NCBI RefSeq assembly: GCF_017939705.1 | Contig: NZ_JAGKSQ010000007.1 | Location: 167,424 to 231,423, forward strand | Source: Halalkalibacter suaedae | GTDB lineage: Bacteria > Bacillota > Bacilli > Bacillales > Bacillaceae_D | DNA length: 64,000 nt | Direction of reading: 5' to 3' | In this document: in pieces, positions 17,011 through 26,465 of the stretch | How the letters are laid out: every line of letters starts with the position of its first letter | How positions within the stretch are numbered: position 1 is the stretch's first letter | Program-made: the position numbers and the translations under genes | Notes under the pieces: model-generated | The model's input: only the letters and a program-made list of their open reading frames with translations | What the model was told of the DNA's origin: nothing | Database searches by the model: none

Positions 17011-17841
17011 ATGGAGTTATGGTATACAGAGAAGCAAACCGAGCGTTTTGGGATTACAGCAAAAGTTAAACAAACGCTTCATACCGAGAAAACTGATTTT
17101 CAACAATTAGATATGATTGAGACAGAGGAATTTGGAAAGATGCTTGTACTCGACGGAATGGTCATGACAACGGAGAAGGATGAATTTGTGTATCACGAGA
17201 TGGTCGCACATGTACCGTTATTTACACATCCAAATCCAAAGCGAGTCTTAGTCGTTGGTGGAGGCGACGGTGGGGTGATTCGTGAAATTCTTAAGCACCC
17301 TTCTGTTGAGAAGGCCGTCCTCGTTGAAATTGATGGCAAAGTAATTGAATACTCAAAGAAGTACCTCCCAACCATTGCGAGTGCTCTTGATGATGCAAGA
17401 GTCGATGTTCAAGTTGGCGATGGATTTATGCATATTGCCAAATCTGAAAATGAATATGATGTCATTATGGTCGACTCAACCGAACCAGTTGGACCTGCTG
17501 TGAAGCTATTTGAGAAGGGCTTCTATGAAGGAATAGCGAAGGCGCTGAACGATGACGGTATTTTTGTTGCCCAGACCGATAACCCGTGGTTTCACAGTGA
17601 ACTGATTACAAAGGTGTACAGTGATGTGAAAGAAATTTTCCCAATCACGAATCTATATACAGCGAATATCCCAACATACCCAAGTGGACTTTGGACATTC
17701 ACAATTGGTTCAAAGAAGCACGATCCTCTTCAAGTTGAAGAAAGCCGCTTCCATGACATAGAAACGAAGTATTACACGAAGGAACTTCATAAGGCAGCAT
17801 TTGCGTTGCCTAAGTTTGTTGGGGATTTACTTAAGCGTTAG
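17011..17841 (+). CDS. speE: Spermidine synthase (polyamine aminopropyltransferase)
   Basis: Transfers the aminopropyl group of decarboxylated S-adenosylmethionine to putrescine. The 276-residue protein has [13 protein letters not shown] near residue 86, [16 protein letters not shown], the catalytic-region [12 protein letters not shown] near residue 158, and [20 protein letters not shown] precedes the ATG. speB, which follows speE in B. subtilis, is absent: the gene is followed by two different repeat elements. Confidence 0.96.
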   Translation: MELWYTEKQTERFGITAKVKQTLHTEKTDFQQLDMIETEEFGKMLVLDGMVMTTEKDEFVYHEMVAHVPLFTHPNPKRVLVVGGGDGGVIREILKHPSVEKAVLVEIDGKVIEYSKKYLPTIASALDDARVDVQVGDGFMHIAKSENEYDVIMVDSTEPVGPAVKLFEKGFYEGIAKALNDDGIFVAQTDNPWFHSELITKVYSDVKEIFPITNLYTANIPTYPSGLWTFTIGSKKHDPLQVEESRFHDIETKYYTKELHKAAFALPKFVGDLLKR

Positions 17842-17870
17842 TGACCAAGACCAAGAAAGCATGTGGACAC

Positions 17871-17991
17871 CCGCTGCTGAAATATACTTCGCTTTCCGCG
17901 GGAAGCCGGTGAGCCTCCTCGTGCCTTGGCACTGTGGGGTCTCACCTTTGGCTTTTGCATCCCGCAGGAGTCTACGTATATTTCATCCGCT
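17871..17991 (+). repeat. Family A ~120-bp inverted-repeat element, copy 1
   Basis: Begins CCGCTGCTGAAATATACTTC and ends GTATATTTCATCCGCT, so GAAATATAC forms terminal inverted repeats. The inner arms are CTTTCCGCGGGA and TCCCGCAGGAGTC. Flank GTGCTTTGTTCGAGATTTCAG is shared with other copies, so the true element may extend about 25 bp further right. Confidence 0.85.
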
Positions 17992-18046
17992 ATATGAGTG
18001 CTTTGTTCGAGATTTCAGTCAACCCCTGCCTTTTTATGTTGGTTAC

Positions 18047-18222
18047 GGACATTTGTTCCGTTAATCTATCGAAAAGCGGGAAAACTACGTGCTAACGGAC
18101 ATTTAATCCTTTATTCAGCTCAATAACCGTCTATTTCAAAGGATTTGTATGAAATAAGGGATCATATGTCCGCAAACTTGTTAGGATAGGGGTTTTAGAC
18201 GAAATTAAGGGATCAAATGTCC
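18047..18222. repeat. Four-site 176-bp intergenic element, copy 2
   Basis: GGACAT sites forward at 18047 and 18097, inverted with GTCC ending 18171 and 18222; pair spacing 50 and 51 bp; same total length as copy 1. Directly follows a family A element. Confidence 0.8.
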
Positions 18223-18310
18223 GTATAAATTCCTGAACAGCATGAGCCACGACTACTTCCTCTCTCATGCTAGTTTTTTTCTTTAAATAAAAAAATAAAG
18301 GAGACATTCA

Positions 18311-18841
18311 ATGGATCTACTATTATTTCGCTTAATTAATAATCTGAGCATGAAAAATGACCTCTTGGACAATATAGCTATTTTATTATCGAAATATGGA
18401 ATTATTTTAATGATTATTTGCATTATTTGTCTTACACTTAGTAAACAGAAGCGTCTTATTGGTCTTTATGGCATTCTTGCCCTTGCGATTTCACTTGGGG
18501 TAAACCGACTGCTTAAGATGAGCTTTGATCGGCCGAGGCCTTTCATGGAGCACACGGTCAATCTTGTTATTGAACGAGCGCCATCACCGTCGTTCCCGAG
18601 TGATCAGGCGTTAATTGCTGGGGTCTTTCTTGTCGTTATATTGCTAGCAAGTAAGAAGCTAGCGGCAATTGCATTCATTTATTCGTTCGCAGTGATTGTC
18701 TCAAGAGTGTATGTCGGACACCATTATCCTAGTGATGTGCTGACTGGATATATGTTAGGGATACTACTCACAATAGTTGTTTTTTATGTTGTCAAACGAA
18801 TAAAGAAAGCACCATCACCGAAGCTTACTGTTGATGTTTAA
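18311..18841 (+). CDS. PAP2-family phosphatase, likely undecaprenyl-diphosphatase (BcrC type)
   Basis: 176-residue membrane protein with about five hydrophobic helices and the three acid-phosphatase motifs: KMSFDRPRP near residue 73, SPSFPSDQA near 97 and SRVYVGHHYPSDVLTG near 136. The Ser-Asp form PSDQA (rather than PSGH) is characteristic of the BcrC/YwoA group, so recycling of undecaprenyl pyrophosphate is the likely role. AAAGGAGAC precedes ATG. It stands alone between the repeat region and ywiB. Confidence 0.8.
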   Translation: MDLLLFRLINNLSMKNDLLDNIAILLSKYGIILMIICIICLTLSKQKRLIGLYGILALAISLGVNRLLKMSFDRPRPFMEHTVNLVIERAPSPSFPSDQALIAGVFLVVILLASKKLAAIAFIYSFAVIVSRVYVGHHYPSDVLTGYMLGILLTIVVFYVVKRIKKAPSPKLTVDV

Positions 18842-18929
18842 TAGGCTAAGTAATCGTCGCGAAAAAGGGCTTCTTGCAACAATGATACAAACTCGCTAAA
18901 CTTGATGGATAGAAAGGTGTGCGAGACAC

Positions 18930-19376
18930 ATGAATAAACCAATCAAACGTTTCTTGAAAATGCGGTTCCAAACAAAAGTTGAACATGAAGATCACACAGA
19001 TTCCTATGAGTTCACGGCTCGAGGAGAATTATTTCATAAAGGCAGTCAGGATTACCTGCGTTTTGAAGAAGCGTTGTCTAAGGATGAAACGGTCCAAACG
19101 ACGATGAAGTGGGATGGACGCGAGCTTATGTTGATCAGACAAGGTGTTATTTTAATGAGACAAGGCTTCGTTGCCGGTCAACAAACGCTTGGTCGCTACG
19201 TCACTCCAGAAGCATCATGGGAAACGGTCGCAACAACAGAAAAGGTCTTAGTTCAATGGCCTCAAGGAAAAAGTCGTGGCCGAATTGAAATTAAATATCG
19301 CTTTACATTACAGGGGCAGGACACGGGCAAACATCAGGTTCGGTTAACGTTAGAGGAGGACAAAGGAAATGAATAG
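18930..19376 (+). CDS. ywiB: YwiB family protein (DUF1934)
   Basis: 148-residue lipocalin-like beta-barrel protein of the DUF1934 family; [11 protein letters not shown] tail and the [22 protein letters not shown] core are typical. Function unknown. AGAAAGGTGTG precedes ATG. It overlaps argS by 8 nt, the same arrangement as ywiB-argS in B. subtilis, so the two are translationally coupled. Confidence 0.85.
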   Translation: MNKPIKRFLKMRFQTKVEHEDHTDSYEFTARGELFHKGSQDYLRFEEALSKDETVQTTMKWDGRELMLIRQGVILMRQGFVAGQQTLGRYVTPEASWETVATTEKVLVQWPQGKSRGRIEIKYRFTLQGQDTGKHQVRLTLEEDKGNE

Positions 19377-21039
19377 TGTTGAGCAAATGAAACAACAATT
19401 AAAGGAAGAAATCATCCTAGCGGTTAAAGCCGCAGAGCTTGCAACGGATGAAACGATACCAGAGGTGACACTTGAGTCGCCGAAGGATAAGGCACACGGG
19501 GATTATGCAACGAATATGGCGATGCAGCTCGCACGTGTGGCAAAGCAGGCACCGCGTGCTATTGCTGAGCAACTAGTTGCAAAGCTTAACCAAGAGCGTG
19601 CTTCCATTGAGAAAGTTGAAATTGCAGGACCTGGATTTATTAATTTTTATATGAATAATAGCTATTTAAGAGAGGTTATTCCAACCGTTTTAGCGGCAGG
19701 CGAAGCATATGGACAAACGAATGTCGGGCAAGGAAAGAAAATTCAAGTTGAGTTCGTCTCAGCCAATCCAACAGGTACGCTTCATTTAGGGCATGCCAGA
19801 GGTGCAGCAGTCGGTGATGCACTTTGTAATGTTCTTGCTAAAGCAGGATTTGAAGTAGAACGTGAATATTACATAAATGATGCTGGTAACCAGATCAATA
19901 ACCTAGTGTATTCATTGGAAGCACGTTATTTTCAGGCATTAGGAATTGATAAGGAAATGCCAGAGGATGGCTACCATGGCAAAGACATTATTGAATTTGG
20001 ACAGGCACTTGCAGACCAATATGGGGATCATTATGTGAATGTATCTGAGGAGGAGCGTGCAGCGTTTCTACGTCAATATGGTCTTGAGAAGGAATTAGAT
20101 AAAATCAAAGTCGACCTAAAGGAATACCGTGTTGAATTTGATCATTGGTTCTCTGAAACCTCTTTATATGAAACAGGAAAAGTGGTTGAGACACTTGATG
20201 TGCTAAAGAATAAAGGTGAAACATATGAAGAAGAAGGAGCGACTTGGTTCCGCTCAACAACGTATGGTGATGATAAAGATCGTGTATTGATTAAAAATGA
20301 CGGTAGCTATACGTACTTAACGCCAGATATTGCTTACCATCAGGATAAGATGAGCAGAGGCTTTGAGAAATTAATTAATATTTGGGGTGCCGATCATCAT
20401 GGTTACATACCAAGAATGAGGGCTGCCATTCAAGCACTAGGCTATGGTCCTGAGCAGCTTGAAGTCCAAATTATTCAAATGGTTAGCTTATTCCAAGGCG
20501 GGGAAAAGGTCAAAATGAGTAAGCGTACAGGAAAAGCTGTTACGCTACGAGACTTAATGGAAGAGGTTGGCGTTGACGCAACAAGATACTTCTTTGCAAT
20601 GAGAAGTGCTGATTCGCATCTTGATTTCGATATGGATCTCGCCGTTTCAAAATCAAACGAGAATCCAGTCTATTACGTCCAGTACGCTCATGCTCGGGTT
20701 AGTAGCATGCTTCGCCAAGGGGCAGAACAGGGATTAACCTTTGACGAGTCAACTGATTTATCATCACTAACATCTGAAAAGGCATATGAGCTTTTAAAAA
20801 CACTTGGAAACTTCCCAGAAGCAATTGCAGAAGCTGCTCAGAAGCATAGTCCGCACAGGATCACGAATTATGTCCACGAGCTCGCTTCAACCCTGCATAG
20901 CTTCTACAATGCAGAGCGCGTTATTGACGTTGAGAAGAAGGAAGAAAGCTGTGCAAGACTTGCTCTAATGAAAGCAACTCAAGTAACAATAAAAAATGCA
21001 CTAGCACTGGTAGGAGTTTCGGCACCAGAGAAAATGTAA
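19369..21039 (+). CDS. argS: Arginyl-tRNA synthetase
   Basis: Class I aminoacyl-tRNA synthetase of 556 residues. N-terminal Arg-specific additional domain, then [19 protein letters not shown] (HIGH motif as HLGH, near residue 130) and KMSKRTG near residue 384 as the KMSKS loop, then the DALR anticodon-binding domain with [20 protein letters not shown] upstream lies inside ywiB. No T-box leader is visible before ywiB-argS. Terminator at 21049-21114. Confidence 0.97.
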   Translation: MNSVEQMKQQLKEEIILAVKAAELATDETIPEVTLESPKDKAHGDYATNMAMQLARVAKQAPRAIAEQLVAKLNQERASIEKVEIAGPGFINFYMNNSYLREVIPTVLAAGEAYGQTNVGQGKKIQVEFVSANPTGTLHLGHARGAAVGDALCNVLAKAGFEVEREYYINDAGNQINNLVYSLEARYFQALGIDKEMPEDGYHGKDIIEFGQALADQYGDHYVNVSEEERAAFLRQYGLEKELDKIKVDLKEYRVEFDHWFSETSLYETGKVVETLDVLKNKGETYEEEGATWFRSTTYGDDKDRVLIKNDGSYTYLTPDIAYHQDKMSRGFEKLINIWGADHHGYIPRMRAAIQALGYGPEQLEVQIIQMVSLFQGGEKVKMSKRTGKAVTLRDLMEEVGVDATRYFFAMRSADSHLDFDMDLAVSKSNENPVYYVQYAHARVSSMLRQGAEQGLTFDESTDLSSLTSEKAYELLKTLGNFPEAIAEAAQKHSPHRITNYVHELASTLHSFYNAERVIDVEKKEESCARLALMKATQVTIKNALALVGVSAPEKM

Positions 21040-21048
21040 ACAATACGT

Positions 21049-21114
21049 GAACCTAGCCATTTAATCGCACGCTTCTTTGTCGAAGTTGAGCAAGTAAAAG
21101 GCTAGGTTCTTTTT
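21049..21114 (+). terminator. Large-loop terminator after argS
   Basis: GAACCTAGCC pairs perfectly with GGCTAGGTTC over a 41-nt loop that contains a CTTC..GAAG hairpin; five T follow. Confidence 0.8.
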
Positions 21115-21129
21115 AAAGGAGATGAAAAT

Positions 21130-21609
21130 ATGGACGTTATTTTATGGGTGCTTATTTGTATATTATTTGTTCTTAGCTTTGTCGGATTAATATTTCCGAT
21201 TATCCCTTCAATCCTCGTACTATGGGGAGGGTTCCTTCTCTATTTATTTGGGATAGGTGGTACGTTATCACCATGGTTTTTCATTGGAGCAGGGTTATTT
21301 ACTGTTCTGATCCTAATAGCTGATTTGCTCGTTAATCAGTTTTTCGTTAAGAAATACGGTGGCTCAAAATGGTCGGAGCGTGTGGCAGCAGTAGCGGTTA
21401 TTGTCGGATCCTTTGTCTACCCGCCATTCGGTCTCTTAATCATCCCTTTCTTAGCTGTTTTTATCACAGAAGTAATCGTGACGAAAAATACAAAGCACGC
21501 CTCACTTGTCGCTGTTGGCTCGGTCTTTGCCTTTTTAAGTAGTACCTTTGCGAAAGGATTTATCCAGCTCTTATTAATTGGTTGGTTTTTTATAGAGGTT
21601 TTTTTCTAA
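21130..21609 (+). CDS. DUF456 membrane protein
   Basis: 159-residue integral membrane protein with about five helices; LIFPIIPSILVLWGGFLLY and a NQFFVKKYGGSKW loop are characteristic of DUF456. Function unknown. AAAGGAGATG precedes the ATG. A short XapX gene follows 68 nt later on the same strand, so small membrane proteins cluster here. Confidence 0.8.
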   Translation: MDVILWVLICILFVLSFVGLIFPIIPSILVLWGGFLLYLFGIGGTLSPWFFIGAGLFTVLILIADLLVNQFFVKKYGGSKWSERVAAVAVIVGSFVYPPFGLLIIPFLAVFITEVIVTKNTKHASLVAVGSVFAFLSSTFAKGFIQLLLIGWFFIEVFF

Positions 21610-21677
21610 GAAGTGTGCAAATGCCGCATGAAAGTCCCTCTTTCTACGCATAGTACAAATAGAAAGAAGGGATGATT

Positions 21678-21848
21678 ATGCAGGAAGTAGCACTAGCTCT
21701 CTTGGCTGGACTGGTCGTTGGCTTTCTTTTCGCACTAATTAAGCTACCTATTCCAGCTCCTCCAGCCCTTGCTGGAGTTATGGGCATTGTCGGGGTTTTC
21801 TTAGGCTATAAACTCTTTCTATTAATTGCCCCGTATTTCCAATCTTAG
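21678..21848 (+). CDS. XapX-domain small membrane protein
   Basis: A 56-residue protein with two hydrophobic helices and the XapX signature: LLAGLVVGFLFALIKLPIP followed by PAPPALAGVMGIVGVFLGY. ATG at 21678 is eight nt after AGAAGG; an ATG two codons earlier is too close. Function of XapX proteins is unknown. The Pro-rich kink between helices is conserved in the family. Confidence 0.8.
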   Translation: MQEVALALLAGLVVGFLFALIKLPIPAPPALAGVMGIVGVFLGYKLFLLIAPYFQS

Positions 21849-21900
21849 AGGTCGACCTTCGTTGGGAGGCCTCCAACAATTATTAGAAAGGGGTTATTGA

Positions 21901-22695
21901 ATGCCCTATATAGAGACCGAGCATTATCACATCTATTACGAAGTTCACGGCGAGGGACAACCAATTGTCTTTATTCATGCCCCTGTCATGGGACATCTCA
22001 CGTTTAGATCACAGAAACCATTAGCTGAGCATTTTCAGCTTATTTTTATTGACTTACTTGATAGTGGACGAAGCACTAAACATACGGAGGGACAGGATCT
22101 CTCAATCCGAGCATTTGCCGACATCGTCTATACGGTTGTTTCCACATTAGATCTCAAGCCGGTGGTGTTATGTGGCTATTCAAACGGTGGATCGATTGCT
22201 CAAGAATTTGCTCTCGCTTATCCTAAACATACTGCAGGCTTAATTATGATTAGTGCTTTTCCTGAAGTCTCGTCCTTTTTACTAAGTAAGGAGTTTGATT
22301 TAGGGATTTGGGTCGCGAAGCATCAATGGTTGCCACTACTTTCAACCGTCCTCACGAAAGCCCATTTCAAATCAAAGGAAGAACAAAAAGAAATGGCCCG
22401 ATTTATCACAAATGCGGATGGTCAAGTGTTACATCAGATCTATGAACGAGGGAAGGCGTATGCAGCAACTGGAAGATTGAAGGAAATCAACGTACCAGTG
22501 CTTGCTGTATATGGAAAGCTGGATATGGTCACAAGCAGATATATGGTTCCGTTTGTAGAGGGAATTAGTGATGTTGAAGTCGCTGTCGTTAGCGGAGTAG
22601 CCCACCAAGTCCCAACAAGAAAACCAACCGAATGCAACCAAATTATCAAAAGCTGGATCAGTCGTAAACTAGGAAAAACACCTCTTTTAATTTAG
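21901..22695 (+). CDS. Alpha/beta hydrolase
   Basis: 264-residue alpha/beta-hydrolase fold protein. HG-type oxyanion strand VFIHAPVMGH near residue 25, nucleophile elbow GYSNGG near residue 98, an acid in YGKLDMV near 205 and the catalytic His in SGVAHQVP near 230. No signal peptide. AAAGGGG precedes ATG. Substrate cannot be told from sequence. The stop codon lies in the terminator hairpin. Confidence 0.85.
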   Translation: MPYIETEHYHIYYEVHGEGQPIVFIHAPVMGHLTFRSQKPLAEHFQLIFIDLLDSGRSTKHTEGQDLSIRAFADIVYTVVSTLDLKPVVLCGYSNGGSIAQEFALAYPKHTAGLIMISAFPEVSSFLLSKEFDLGIWVAKHQWLPLLSTVLTKAHFKSKEEQKEMARFITNADGQVLHQIYERGKAYAATGRLKEINVPVLAVYGKLDMVTSRYMVPFVEGISDVEVAVVSGVAHQVPTRKPTECNQIIKSWISRKLGKTPLLI

Positions 22696-22709
22696 AGGTG
22701 TTTTTGTTT
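22675..22709 (+). terminator. Terminator overlapping the hydrolase stop codon
   Basis: AAAAACACCTC pairs with GAGGTGTTTTT (11 bp), then T-rich sequence. Confidence 0.9.
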
Positions 22710-22729
22710 TGGAGTGAAAAAAGGGTGGA

Positions 22730-24090
22730 GAAGTGGGGGCTCATAATAGTGTGGGTTTGGCTCATAAACTTGCTGATTCCGCTCATAACCATGCTAAGTC
22801 CGCTCATAAACCTCTCTATCCGGCTCATTAATAGCTCCGCCCCTTGAGAAACAGCTTGTTATGGGCGGTTAGAGAGGTCGCTTCTTCGAAAAAGCATGAG
22901 GAATTGGCTGGAATTTGATTAATATAGATGGTTTTAGAGTGCATATTGTATGAAAAGCCAACCGTAAAGTGAAAAAACTACGCATCAGGTGCTAGTTCGC
23001 GGCTAGGCTTATAATAGTGTCAATTTGGCTCATAACTCCGCAAATCCCGCTCATAACTATGCCAAGTCCGCTCATAAACCCCCAGATCCCGCTCATAAAT
23101 AGCCCCAACCCTTGAGGAACATCCTGTTTTGGCGGTTCGAGAGGTGACTTCTTCGAAAAAGCCTGAGAAATTGGCTGGAATTTTATTAATATAGATGGTT
23201 TTAAAGTTCATATTGAATAAAAAGCCAACCACTAAGTGAAAAATACTAATTCATAATCTAGGTTCAACTACGCATCAGCTGCTAGTTCAGGGCTTGAGGC
23301 TCATAATAATGCGGATTTGGCTCATAACTCCGCAAAACTCGCTCATAACTATGCCAATTTCGCTCATAAACCCCCAGATCCCGCTCATAACTAGCTCCCG
23401 CCCCTTGAGAAACAGCCTGTCTTAGCGGTTCGAGAGGTCACTTCTTCGAAAAAGCATGAGAAATTGGCTGGAATTTTATTAATAGATGGTTTTAGAGTGC
23501 ACATTGAATAAAAAGCCAACCATAAAGTGAAAAATATTAATACATAATCTAGGTTCAACTACGCATCAGCTGCTAATTCAGAGCTAGGCTCATAATAGTG
23601 TCAATTTGGCTCATAACTCCGCAAATCCCGCTCATAACTATCTCCCGCCCCTTGAGGAACAGCCTGTTTTGGCGGTTCGAGAGGTGACTTCTTCGAAAAA
23701 GACTGAGGAAATGGCTGGAATTTTATTAATATAGATGGTTTTAAAGTTCATATTGAATAAAAAGCCAACCACTAAGTGAAAAATGATCATTTTAATATAT
23801 TAATCTAGATTCAACTACGCATCAGATGCTAGTTCAGGGCTTGAGGCTCATAAAAATGCGGATTTGGCTCATAACTCCGCAAATCTCGCTCATAACTATG
23901 CCAATTTCGCTCATAAACCCACAAAACTCGCTCATAACTATCTCCGTCCCTTGAGAAACAGTCTGTTATGGCATTTCGAGAAGTCACTTCTTCGAAAAAG
24001 CATGAGGAATTGGCTGGAAGTTTATTAATATAGAAGATTTTAGAGTGCATATTGAATAAAAAGCCAACCAGAAATTGAAAAATCTAATTT
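22730..24090 (-). repeat. TTATGAGC 21-bp-phased array cluster 2 (five units, inverted)
   Basis: Same architecture as the cluster at 9720 but on the other strand, so the octamer reads GCTCATAA (first array: 22739, 22760, 22781, 22802, and GCTCATTA at 22823, all 21-bp steps). Five units of ~250-290 bp. Each array is followed by CTTCTTCGAAAAAGC and an inverted repeat TTGGCTGGaaTTTTATTAATAT against ATATTGAATAAAAagCCAACC. Units within this cluster are much more alike than they are to the other two clusters. Confidence 0.85.
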
Positions 24091-24196
24091 AAGGTTCAGC
24101 TATGAATCTCAGTCAATCTTTATTTTAAGATTGCCCATGCATCGAAGTTACATTCATCAATATTGAAAAGCAGCTAAATCCCATTTAACCTCTCGC

Positions 24197-24325
24197 AAAG
24201 CGGACGGGATGGGAGGGCCGACTCCTGCAGGAAATAAGGGCAAAATGGAAATCCACCGGCTTAGCCGGTTAGTTCCATGCCCTCCTGCGGAAAGCGTGCC
24301 CCCCATCCCGGTAGCGTAGCCGGAG
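24197..24325 (+). repeat. Family C ~130-bp GC-rich element, copy 1
   Basis: AAAGCGGACGGGATGGG...GACTCCTGCAGGA at the left, TCCTGCGGAAAGCGTGCCCC...CATCCCGGTAGCG at the right, with an inner ACCGGC..GCCGGT hairpin. The two ends are imperfect inverted repeats. Other copies at 28881, 51216 and 59278. Confidence 0.85.
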
Positions 24326-24357
24326 CCCCTCAACATCGCCTCAAAAATTCCGTCCTC

Positions 24358-25554
24358 CTACAATAAACCAGAAACCAGCGAGGCAATCTTCTCCTTACCC
24401 TTATGAACAAACGGACGCTTCTTATAATTTTCAAACGTCAACCGCTCTGAAATCGCGAGATCATGGTCAAGCTCGCGTATAACCAATTGAACAAAATCAC
24501 TATCATAAATCAAACAATTGATCTCATGATTAATATGGAAGCTACGCTTATCGAAATTTGCTGTGCCGACATCACACATTTGGTTATCGATGACGAGGCA
24601 TTTTGCGTGAAAGAAGCCTCGGTAGTACTGATGAATCGTAATGCCAGCAGTTAAGAGATCGTTGAAATAAGGATATGCTGCTTCCTTTACAAGAGGATGA
24701 TCACCCTTCTTTGGCAAAATAAGCTTCACATCAACACCACGCTTCGCTGCTGCAATTAGCTCCTGATGAACTGGATCACCAGGAATATAATAGGGTGTTC
24801 CTAGCATAATGGTATGCTTGGCTTGTGCGATTAGATCAACGAATGTCTCCTCAAGATATACCCCATCTGTTGGTAGGATTCGTATTGGGCTATCACCTTT
24901 TGTCAGAAACGGATAATGTGAGGGCTGCTCAACATATCTCTGTTTCGCTGTTTGCCAGTCCTGCATGAATTGTTCCTGTAAATCTTGAACCCCGTCTCCA
25001 AAAAGACGAAGGTGGAAATCACGCCAGAAGCCGAATTTTGGATCGCGTCCTAAATACTCATCCCCGACATTATAGCCACCGATAAAACCTGTATTGCCGT
25101 CAATGACCGTTAGCTTGCGGTGATTTCGGCGGTTTGTTGTAAAGAATAAATACGGGAGTGAGGCAGGGTGAGAATAAGCAAAGTGGATGCCGTCCTTTCT
25201 CATCTTCCTAATAATTTTTTTGGGGATCCTGCAACCAGCCCGATCAACAAGGAGTCGAACGGTGACGCCTTCCTTCGCCTTTGATTCTAGAGCGGAAATC
25301 ATTTTCTTCCCAATATGGTCATATCTAAAAATGTAGAAAAGCATATGAATATGGTCTGTGGCAACCTGGATATCCTGGAAGAGTTGCTTAAAAAATTCAT
25401 CACCAGTCGGTAACAGAGTGATGTCACTATATCGTGTTTCTTGAACATGTCGTGAAGCCTCGCTTCGCTGCTTTCGCATTCCTAATACAAAATCGAGACG
25501 TAGCCAAATGACTATCGCTATAAATATAATGCCTGCAATCATCCAACCATTCAT
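24358..25554 (-). CDS. ywjE: Cardiolipin synthase / phospholipase D family protein (YwjE type)
   Basis: 398-residue PLD-superfamily membrane enzyme. One N-terminal membrane helix (MIAGIIFIAIVIWL) is followed by two HKD motifs, NHRKLTVIDGNTGFIGG near residue 188 and FHAKCLVIDNQMCDVGTANFD near residue 325. Predicted to join phosphatidylglycerols into cardiolipin. The start at 25554 has AAGGTAGGT upstream and gives the 398-aa length I recall for YwjE; a longer in-frame extension to 25644 has no ribosome-binding site. Divergent from the TetR gene. Confidence 0.88.
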   Translation of the reverse strand: MNGWMIAGIIFIAIVIWLRLDFVLGMRKQRSEASRHVQETRYSDITLLPTGDEFFKQLFQDIQVATDHIHMLFYIFRYDHIGKKMISALESKAKEGVTVRLLVDRAGCRIPKKIIRKMRKDGIHFAYSHPASLPYLFFTTNRRNHRKLTVIDGNTGFIGGYNVGDEYLGRDPKFGFWRDFHLRLFGDGVQDLQEQFMQDWQTAKQRYVEQPSHYPFLTKGDSPIRILPTDGVYLEETFVDLIAQAKHTIMLGTPYYIPGDPVHQELIAAAKRGVDVKLILPKKGDHPLVKEAAYPYFNDLLTAGITIHQYYRGFFHAKCLVIDNQMCDVGTANFDKRSFHINHEINCLIYDSDFVQLVIRELDHDLAISERLTFENYKKRPFVHKGKEKIASLVSGLL

Positions 25555-25720
25555 AGCATGACCTACCTTCTGAAAAAATGTCCTCTTTTTATCATGACCG
25601 AATTCGGCATAGAACATGAAAAAAATAAAAAAATGCTTTCTCAAAAGTAAAGGTATAGCTGAAATGTGTAAATTTTAGTATGCTTATAGCAACATAATCA
25701 GCGGAAGTAGGTTGATAGAG

Positions 25721-26353
25721 TTGAAAAAAGCAGTAAAATCAGCTGTAAAAGATCCGGAGCTTATTAAGAAGCGTCGTGAGCAAATGGTTAAGGCAGCTGT
25801 TCATCTTTTTACAGAAAAGGGATTCCATCGCACGACAACACGCGAAATTGCCAAAGCGTCAGGCTTTAGCATTGGGACATTGTATGAATACATCCGCACA
25901 AAGGATGACGTTCTGTTTCTAGTGTGTGATTCGATCTATGAAGAGGTTCAAACGAGGCTTCAATCGCTGTTAACGGATGATACCAAAGGAATTGAACGAT
26001 TGAAAAATGCAATAACCTCATATTTTCAAGTGATTGATGAAATGCAAGATGAGGTATTAGTTATGTACCAAGAGGTGAAATCGCTTCCGAAAGAGGCTCT
26101 TTCCTATGTACTTGAAAAAGAAGTAGAGATGACGTCAATGATTGAAGAGGTCATTCGCTATTGTGTGCGGGAAGAGGTTGTATTTCTAACCGAAAAGCAA
26201 GTCAAGCTCGCAGCACATAATATTTTGGTGCAAGGTCAGATGTGGACTTTTAGACGGTGGTCGATTCAAAAGCTATATAATATTGAAGACTACACAAAGC
26301 TCCAAATTGAACAATTTATCTCAGGAATCACGAAAGCACAGGTGGCGGATTAA
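25721..26353 (+). CDS. TetR/AcrR family transcriptional regulator
   Basis: 210-residue regulator. The N-terminal helix-turn-helix (VKAAVHLFTEKGFHRTTTREIAKASGFSIGTLYEYIRTKDDVL) is a standard TetR DNA-binding domain; the rest is a helical ligand/dimerisation domain. TTG at 25721 is nine nt after the GTAGG site; the earlier TTG at 25712 overlaps it. In related Bacillaceae a similar regulator lies near acyl-CoA dehydrogenase genes at this locus, so an acyl-CoA ligand is possible, but no such gene is present here. Confidence 0.8.
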   Translation: MKKAVKSAVKDPELIKKRREQMVKAAVHLFTEKGFHRTTTREIAKASGFSIGTLYEYIRTKDDVLFLVCDSIYEEVQTRLQSLLTDDTKGIERLKNAITSYFQVIDEMQDEVLVMYQEVKSLPKEALSYVLEKEVEMTSMIEEVIRYCVREEVVFLTEKQVKLAAHNILVQGQMWTFRRWSIQKLYNIEDYTKLQIEQFISGITKAQVAD

Positions 26354-26465
26354 TTTTTCTTTTCCATGAACTAGCATAAACCCCTGAATTATGTTTATAA
26401 TGAAAAAGATGCTCTAGAGATGTGTAAGAAATAGGTGGAAGATTGATCTGAAAGGAAGTGCCTTG

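Noticed and set aside
17801..18064. 87-codon plus-strand frame after speE
   Set aside because: It runs through the speE end and the family A element in another frame; the same element yields similar frames at other copies.
22730..24090. Short open frames with heptads such as YERxxxxYEP across the TTATGAGC arrays, here and at 41796-42002
   Set aside because: They arise because 21 bp is seven codons and TATGAGC reads Tyr-Glu-Arg/Pro. Other loci favour a different frame, frames break at unit ends, and there are no ribosome-binding sites, so they are not counted as proteins.
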